Source of the DNA: a bacterium
Lineage (GTDB): Bacteria > Calescibacteriota > Calescibacteriia > Calescibacteriales > Calescibacteriaceae
DNA: 49,316 bases
Direction of reading: 5' to 3'
Assembly: GCA_030550715.1 (NCBI GenBank)
Contig: JAUQOU010000011.1
Coordinates: 1-49,316 of the forward strand
Below, piece by piece: positions 44,672 to 49,316 of this stretch. Within the stretch, counting starts at the first letter, position 1. Every line of letters begins with the position of its first letter. The translations under genes and the position numbers were made by a program. The notes below the pieces were generated by a model. That model worked only from the letters and a program-made list of their open reading frames with translations. It did no database searches and was not told the origin of the DNA.

Positions 44672-45727
44672 ATGTTAAAAACACCCTTTTTTGAACTTGA
44701 AAAAAAACATAACGCATTTTTCACAGAGTTTGCTGGTTGGCTCCTCCCACTACACTTCGGCTCCGCAATAGAAGAAGCATTACATGTGAGAAACGACTGC
44801 GGATTTTTTGACATCTCTCATATGGGAAGAATAAAAATAAAAGGAGAAGACGCTGAAAAACTCATAAAAAAAATATTTTCCCGTGATGAACTCAAAGAAG
44901 GAAAAGGACACTATGGTTTCCTCGTCTCAGAAGAAGGGAAAGTGATAGACGATATAGTTGTGTTTAAAAAAAATTCTTCCGATTTCTTCATAGTAGTAAA
45001 TGCTTCAAGAAAAGAAAAAGATATTGAACTGCTCAAAAGTGAAATAGAAAAAAACAAAATCAAAGCAGAAATAAAAGATATATCTTCTGAAACAGCTTTT
45101 GTAGCAATACAGGGACCGAAAGCAAAAGATAAAATAAAAGAGCTATCAAATATAAAAAACTTACCTCCTCCTGAATCAATAATCCGGCTCAAAAGATTCT
45201 CATCAATAGAAGAAGGAGATTTCTTCATCTCCCGAACAGGATACACGGGAGAAGATGGTTTTGAGATCTCTCTGCCCGCCGAACTCGCAGAGAAAATATG
45301 GAAAATACTTGCAAGTATAGCAAAACCATGCGGACTTGCAGCAAGAGACATACTCCGACTTGAAGCTGGACTTATTCTATACGGACTTGACCTCGACGAG
45401 AACACTTCTCCCTTTGGCTCACACCTTGAAAGATTCATATCTGAAAAATCTGAAAGGTTTGAACTTATGAAAAAAAATTTCCTCGCAAACCCTCAATTCC
45501 TGAAAGGAGTTATATTAGATGGTTTTCCCATACCTCAGAGCGGAGATGAAACCGAGCCAGAAGGAAAAATAACATCTGCGGTATTTTCTGCTGTCTTGAA
45601 AAAACCAATTGCTTTCGCAAGGTTCAAAGAAAATCTCAAAGAAGGAGAAAGAATAAATGTTAAGGTAAGAGGGAAAAAAATCGTTCAGGGGACAATAACA
45701 AAAGTCCCTTTCATTCAAAAAAATTAA
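44672..45727 (+). CDS. gcvT: Aminomethyltransferase (glycine cleavage T protein)
   Basis: This is the tetrahydrofolate-dependent T protein of the glycine cleavage system, releasing ammonia and methylene-THF from the aminomethyl-lipoyl H protein. Family features are FFELEKKHNAFFTEFAGWLLPLHFG, RNDCGFFDISHMGRI, GPKAKDKI, the substrate-binding ISRTGYTGEDGFEI, and the AARDILRLEAGLILYGLDLDENTSP segment carrying the conserved Arg and Asp. At 351 residues it is a normal length. GcvH and GcvP are not in the window. It has no Shine-Dalgarno sequence. Confidence 0.93.
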   Translation: MLKTPFFELEKKHNAFFTEFAGWLLPLHFGSAIEEALHVRNDCGFFDISHMGRIKIKGEDAEKLIKKIFSRDELKEGKGHYGFLVSEEGKVIDDIVVFKKNSSDFFIVVNASRKEKDIELLKSEIEKNKIKAEIKDISSETAFVAIQGPKAKDKIKELSNIKNLPPPESIIRLKRFSSIEEGDFFISRTGYTGEDGFEISLPAELAEKIWKILASIAKPCGLAARDILRLEAGLILYGLDLDENTSPFGSHLERFISEKSERFELMKKNFLANPQFLKGVILDGFPIPQSGDETEPEGKITSAVFSAVLKKPIAFARFKENLKEGERINVKVRGKKIVQGTITKVPFIQKN

Positions 45728-45737
45728 ATCTAAAAAA

Positions 45738-46082
45738 TCATCTCTTCGGATTTATAAAACCAACCTTATCAAACGAAGGATTTTCATAACCTAATTTTTT
45801 CGCAATAGCATAGAGATTTTTTGGATTTTCAACTGTCATAAGTTTGGCTTCAAGAATTTCTTTCTTATCTTGAAGCTCCTCGATCTTTTTCACAAGAGCT
45901 GAAATTTTATAACCCTGCTTTATCACCTGCGACTTAACATAAACAGTAAAGAAAAAAGGAGAAAAAGCCAAAAGAACGCCAACGAAAAACCCTAAAATAT
46001 CCTTCATACCCTTTTCAGATTTATTTCGGAATTTCAAAACCAAAATTTTATCCCTATCAGCGTAAAACTTCATATCGCCCAT
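45738..46082 (-). CDS. FtsL-like small bitopic protein
   Basis: This is a candidate cell-division FtsL homologue. A short basic cytoplasmic part is followed by one membrane helix (about 27-50, GFFVGVLLAFSPFFFTVYV). A periplasmic coiled coil (VKKIEELQDKKEILEAKLMTV) and the FtsL-like end PKNLYAIAKKLGYENPSFDKVGFI come next. FtsL normally sits with ftsI in the dcw cluster; here it stands between gcvT and dapF. The ATG at 46082 is preferred to a TTG at 46094. The assignment rests on topology and tail motif, not on strong sequence identity. Confidence 0.6.
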   Translation of the reverse strand: MGDMKFYADRDKILVLKFRNKSEKGMKDILGFFVGVLLAFSPFFFTVYVKSQVIKQGYKISALVKKIEELQDKKEILEAKLMTVENPKNLYAIAKKLGYENPSFDKVGFINPKR

Positions 46083-46156
46083 GGTATTTTTCAATTTTAA
46101 AAAAAATATCTGAGTTTTTCAAAAAACACTCTAACCATTGTTATTATAAGATTTTT

Positions 46157-46945
46157 ATGAAGGTCTGGTTCTCAAAGTATGAAGCGTTAGGAAATGACTT
46201 TATAATAATAGATTTGCGAGTACCACAGGGAGGAGAAAATTTCTCTCCATACGAGTTCGCGAAAAAATACTGTGAAAGAAGATTCGGAATAGGAGCAGAT
46301 GGAGTCATAACTCTTGAGAACCCATCATCAGAAGAATTTGATTTTAAGATGAGAATAATAAACAGCGATGGCTCAGAAGCTGAAATGAGCGGAAACGGAA
46401 TAAGATGCCTCGCAAAATACGTATATGATATGAACCTCATATCAAAAGATTCAGTTGTCTTTGAAACAAAAGCCGGACCAAGAGTGGTAAAAAAAATTCA
46501 AGATAACTTTGAAGTAGATATGGGAAAGCCAAAAATAAAAGATAAATTTTTCCTCAGAGAAGGAGATAACTGGGGAGAAAAATTTGAATGCATAGAAGTA
46601 GATGTGGGAAACCCACACGTGGTTATTTTCGGAGATTACCCAAGAGAAGTTTTTCTATCATTCGCACCTCAAATTTCAAAGTCAAAGAATGTGAATGTGG
46701 AATTCGCAAAAATAGAAGATAAAAATGTAATAAAGGTATGGGTATGGGAAAGAGGAGTAGGAGAAACATTAGCATGCGGAACAGGAGCAGTAGCTGTCTT
46801 CGCATCAGCAAGAGAAAAAAAACTCATAAAGAATGAAGCCGAAATCTCTTTTAAGGGAGGAAAACTGAAAGTCAAACAAAAAGATGAAAACGTCTTTATT
46901 GAAGGAGGAGCAAACTTCGTCTTTTCAGGATACGTTGAAATATAA
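46157..46945 (+). CDS. dapF: Diaminopimelate epimerase
   Basis: This enzyme interconverts LL- and meso-diaminopimelate for lysine and peptidoglycan. The two catalytic cysteines are Cys84 (MSGNGIRC) and Cys207 (ACGTGA). YEALGNDFIIID and RRFGIGADGVI are also conserved. The 262-residue length is typical. A TATAAG box lies only 6 nt before the ATG and there is no Shine-Dalgarno sequence, which fits a leaderless transcript. It is divergent from the FtsL-like gene and convergent with nrdJ at a 6-nt distance. Confidence 0.96.
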   Translation: MKVWFSKYEALGNDFIIIDLRVPQGGENFSPYEFAKKYCERRFGIGADGVITLENPSSEEFDFKMRIINSDGSEAEMSGNGIRCLAKYVYDMNLISKDSVVFETKAGPRVVKKIQDNFEVDMGKPKIKDKFFLREGDNWGEKFECIEVDVGNPHVVIFGDYPREVFLSFAPQISKSKNVNVEFAKIEDKNVIKVWVWERGVGETLACGTGAVAVFASAREKKLIKNEAEISFKGGKLKVKQKDENVFIEGGANFVFSGYVEI

Positions 46946-46951
46946 AACCTC

Positions 46952-48910
46952 CTAAATCATTATACCGCAAGTTCTACACACAAGATGAGAGTTAGAACTT
47001 TTGAGAGAACTGCCACATTCAGGGCAATTGTCAAAAACTACTTCAAAATCCTCGCTTCTGCTCTTATATTCCTCTTCGGTTATAAGAACACCTTCTCTGC
47101 TTCCTTCTCTATAAACCGTTATACCTTTGCAACCATATTCCCAAGCAAGCTCATATATCTTCCCTATCTCCTCAGGAGTCGTGTTTTTCGGAAGATTAAC
47201 AGTAGAAGATATAGAAGAATCAATATGTTTCTGTATAACTCCTTGAATTCTTACCCTCATCTTCGGGTCAATTTGATGAGCGGTAATGAAAAAGTCAGGA
47301 AGGTCTTCCTCTCCTTTTCCACCGTATTCCGCAAGGTAGAGAGCAACAAGCCAGTGATAAACTTTGAATGTGCCCTGAGAAAGTGATTCAGACCTTCTTA
47401 TATATGATAGAGCGAAAATCGGCTCTATCCCTCCCGTTGTTCCTCCAAGAATAGCTCCCGAGCCGACAGGCGGAATAGTAAGCAGACAGGCATTACGTAT
47501 ACCAAAATTCCATATCTTCTCTCTTATCTCCTCGCTGATACCTTTTACGAATTCCATATCAACATGCTTTTCTCTTCTGAAAGCAGGGAACGGACCTTTT
47601 TCTTTTGCTATCTCTACGCTTTCATCATAAGCAGTGTTTTTTATGAACTCAAAGAGTTTATCCATCATATAAACCGCTTCGTCTGTATCGTATTTTATTC
47701 TCATCTCGCAAAGCATATCTGCAAGACCTGTTGCTCCGAGTCCAGTCCTTCTTGTGTAAAGCGACGCTTCTTTCTGTTGAGGCAGAGGATGGCGCGGAGC
47801 GGAATAATCAAGGACATCATCTAAAAATCTCATTCCAACTCGCACAACTTTTTGAAGACCTAAAAGGTCAGGATAAGCCCAACCTTTACTTTCAGCGTAT
47901 TCCATCGCTTTTTCAATTCCTTTTTTCTCCACAATATCCCAGAACTTTTCTAAATCTGGTTTTTTGCCGAAGACATTTTTGACAAACTTCATAAGGTTTA
48001 TATTCCCTAAATTGCAACATCCGTAATCTTCGAGCATCTGTTCTGAGCACGGGTTACACCCTTTTATACTCATTTTCTCGTCGTATTCTGTTGGGGAAAA
48101 TCTTTTTGCAGTGTCCCAGAATATAACCCCTGGCTCAGCCGAAGACCAAGCCCGGTTGCAGATTCTTGACCAGAGTTCTCTCGCTCTGATGCGCAACTCA
48201 ATTCGTTTTACTCGCTCGCTCTCAAACCAGAGAGTGAATATGCCATTTTCTTTTACCTTTCTCATCAACTCGTCAGAGACCTTAACAGATATGTTGGCAA
48301 ACCTGACATTCATGCGAAGAGGGTCATCTTTGACATCTATAAAGTCAAATATATCGGGATGTCTATCTTCTATTGTTATCATAAGAGCCCCGCGACGACC
48401 CGCCTGCCCTATCGTTCCTGTAACCTTTGAAAAAAGGTCCATAAAAGAAACAGCACCAGTTGAGAATATAGCTGAGTTGTTCACAGGCGAACCTTTCGGT
48501 CTCAAAATGGTTATATCAATTCCGACTCCTCCCCCAAATGAGTAAGTCCTTGCCATCTCCTTAGCACAGTCAAAAATCCCCTCTATTGAATCTTCCTTTA
48601 TCGGGATATAATAGCAATTGAGGAGCGTCGCTCTTCTTTTGTTACCTGCTCCGAACATTATCCTTCCGCCAGGAATGAATTTGAAATCAGAGAGAATCTC
48701 GTAAAAAAGAGAGAAATAAAGTTGTCTTTTCTTCTCATCTTCTTCAACAGAAGCTATCTCTGTTGCCACGCGTTTCCACATCTCAGGCGGTGTCTTTTCT
48801 ATTTGGACTCCGTTCTCATCTCGCAGAGCATACTTTTCATAAAATACACGAGCCCTCAGCTCATCTCCTCCAAACCATCTCAATGTTTCCTCCGGTATTT
48901 TTGTTCCCAC
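46952..48910 (-). CDS. nrdJ: Vitamin B12-dependent (class II) ribonucleoside reductase
   Basis: This enzyme makes deoxyribonucleotides using adenosylcobalamin, with no need for oxygen. The active-site loop NPCSEQ is at residues 286-291 (Asn286, Cys288, Glu290), after GGGVGIDITILRPKGSPV. The region with CLLTIPPVGSGAILGGTTGGIEP is class II. A C-terminal zinc ribbon (CPECGSSL and CRTCG) carries the redox cysteines. There is no N-terminal ATP-cone. The start is GTG, supported by a strong Shine-Dalgarno sequence (AAAGGAGGT, 48920-48928). At 652 residues it is within the usual range. Confidence 0.95.
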   Translation of the reverse strand: MGTKIPEETLRWFGGDELRARVFYEKYALRDENGVQIEKTPPEMWKRVATEIASVEEDEKKRQLYFSLFYEILSDFKFIPGGRIMFGAGNKRRATLLNCYYIPIKEDSIEGIFDCAKEMARTYSFGGGVGIDITILRPKGSPVNNSAIFSTGAVSFMDLFSKVTGTIGQAGRRGALMITIEDRHPDIFDFIDVKDDPLRMNVRFANISVKVSDELMRKVKENGIFTLWFESERVKRIELRIRARELWSRICNRAWSSAEPGVIFWDTAKRFSPTEYDEKMSIKGCNPCSEQMLEDYGCCNLGNINLMKFVKNVFGKKPDLEKFWDIVEKKGIEKAMEYAESKGWAYPDLLGLQKVVRVGMRFLDDVLDYSAPRHPLPQQKEASLYTRRTGLGATGLADMLCEMRIKYDTDEAVYMMDKLFEFIKNTAYDESVEIAKEKGPFPAFRREKHVDMEFVKGISEEIREKIWNFGIRNACLLTIPPVGSGAILGGTTGGIEPIFALSYIRRSESLSQGTFKVYHWLVALYLAEYGGKGEEDLPDFFITAHQIDPKMRVRIQGVIQKHIDSSISSTVNLPKNTTPEEIGKIYELAWEYGCKGITVYREGSREGVLITEEEYKSRSEDFEVVFDNCPECGSSLKSSNSHLVCRTCGIMI

Positions 48911-48919
48911 AACCGCTTT

Positions 48920-48928
48920 ACCTCCTTT
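48920..48928 (-). promoter_or_regulatory. Shine-Dalgarno site of nrdJ
   Basis: AAAGGAGGT on the minus strand lies about 9 nt before the GTG start at 48910 and is the main support for a GTG start. Confidence 0.8.
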
Positions 48929-49086
48929 CTCCTAATTTAAAACTATATCTTTTTGCTTTGTTGCTTTGTTTATTCTCAATCTTATCCTCAAAATTTTAAT
49001 AAATATTTCGTAAAACTGTGATAGATAGAAAGTTCCTTCGTATTCAGAAAAATTCCTCCGAAAATGTTCAACACTTCAAGAGAAAA

Positions 49087-49316
49087 CTAATACTTTATCA
49101 CCGATATAACTTTGATTCCTTCTTCCTCAATTTTCCTTCTTCCTCCGAGGTTTTCAAGTTCTATCAGAAATACACAAGCAACGGGAATCCCCCTCAAATC
49201 TCTCACAATTTTGCACGCAGCAAGAGCAGTTCCCCCGGTCGCAAGAAGATCATCAACTATCAAAACCTTCTCATTCTCATCAATAGCGTCAATATGAATC
49301 TCAACCGTAGCAGTTC
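49087..49316 (-). CDS. apt: Adenine phosphoribosyltransferase, partial (5' end outside the window)
   Basis: The visible C-terminal 75 or so residues read through VEIHIDAIDENEKVLIVDDLLATGGTALAAC, the PRPP-binding motif of the family. They end with the IELENLGGRRKIEE to VISVIKY tail found in adenine phosphoribosyltransferases, which salvage adenine to AMP. The gene runs off the right edge, so the N-terminal part and the start are not seen. The stop codon TAG is at 49087-49089. It is upstream of nrdJ on the same strand, with 176 nt between. Confidence 0.9.
   Translation of the reverse strand, partial: TATVEIHIDAIDENEKVLIVDDLLATGGTALAACKIVRDLRGIPVACVFLIELENLGGRRKIEEEGIKVISVIKY

Overview
The window is an AT-rich, gene-dense chromosomal stretch from a thermophilic, Gram-negative-type bacterium. 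The strongest sign of thermophily is a complete reverse gyrase (5490-9311). The bacterial, double-membrane character comes from a TolC-family protein, phosphoheptose isomerase GmhA, lipobox-bearing proteins, UvrC, FtsL-like, DapF and CheA. I see no phage, transposase, integrase or CRISPR array. The exact lineage cannot be fixed from sequence alone. Thermophilic phyla or candidate phyla with reverse gyrase (Aquificota, Thermodesulfobacteriota, Calescamantes-like lineages) are candidates only.

Layout. 1-720: peroxiredoxin with a strong terminator. 784-5472 (+): FkbM-type methyltransferase, a secreted glycosidase-like lipoprotein, an unknown membrane protein, RimI and a GspF-like membrane protein. 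5490-10614 (-): reverse gyrase and a GAF/HD-GYP protein. 10701-11618 (+): a metallo-beta-lactamase-fold hydrolase, separated by a bidirectional terminator from a minus-strand run (11637-20064): CheA, GmhA, DUF502, gamma-carbonic anhydrase, a coiled-coil/nuclease-like protein, transhydrogenase PntB and the membrane part of PntA, a slipin, tRNA-Lys(UUU) and an MFE-2-like dehydrogenase. 20388-22942 (+): radical SAM/SPASM enzyme and a TolC-like protein. 22959-29144 (-): a 2061-residue surface protein. 29392-35636 (+): LOG-family protein, TilS, a cation-exchanger-like protein, PgpA, tRNA-Arg(CCU), a site-2 protease, tRNA-Lys(CUU), DUF2905 and GAPDH. 35685-39995 (-): LivH, a HAD phosphatase, TsaD and the CCA-adding enzyme. 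40134-42205 (+): a two-gene sugar-modification pair. 42227-44549 (-): UvrC and a GNAT. 44672-49316: GcvT, FtsL-like, DapF, B12-type ribonucleotide reductase and a partial adenine phosphoribosyltransferase.

Functional themes are tRNA maturation (TilS, TsaD, CCA enzyme, three tRNAs), genome maintenance in heat (reverse gyrase, UvrC, ribonucleotide reductase), the envelope (GmhA, TolC, PgpA, FtsL-like, sugar genes, lipoproteins) and redox balance (peroxiredoxin, transhydrogenase). The most unusual object is the giant ORF. It joins in frame a lipoprotein carrying MopE-type calcium-binding-like repeats, a fibronectin III domain, two seven-bladed-propeller-like repeat arrays and a MYXO-CTERM-like tail to a second signal peptide and a beta-barrel-like protein. 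The junction looks like either a polyprotein hairpin or a recently fused stop/start overlap.
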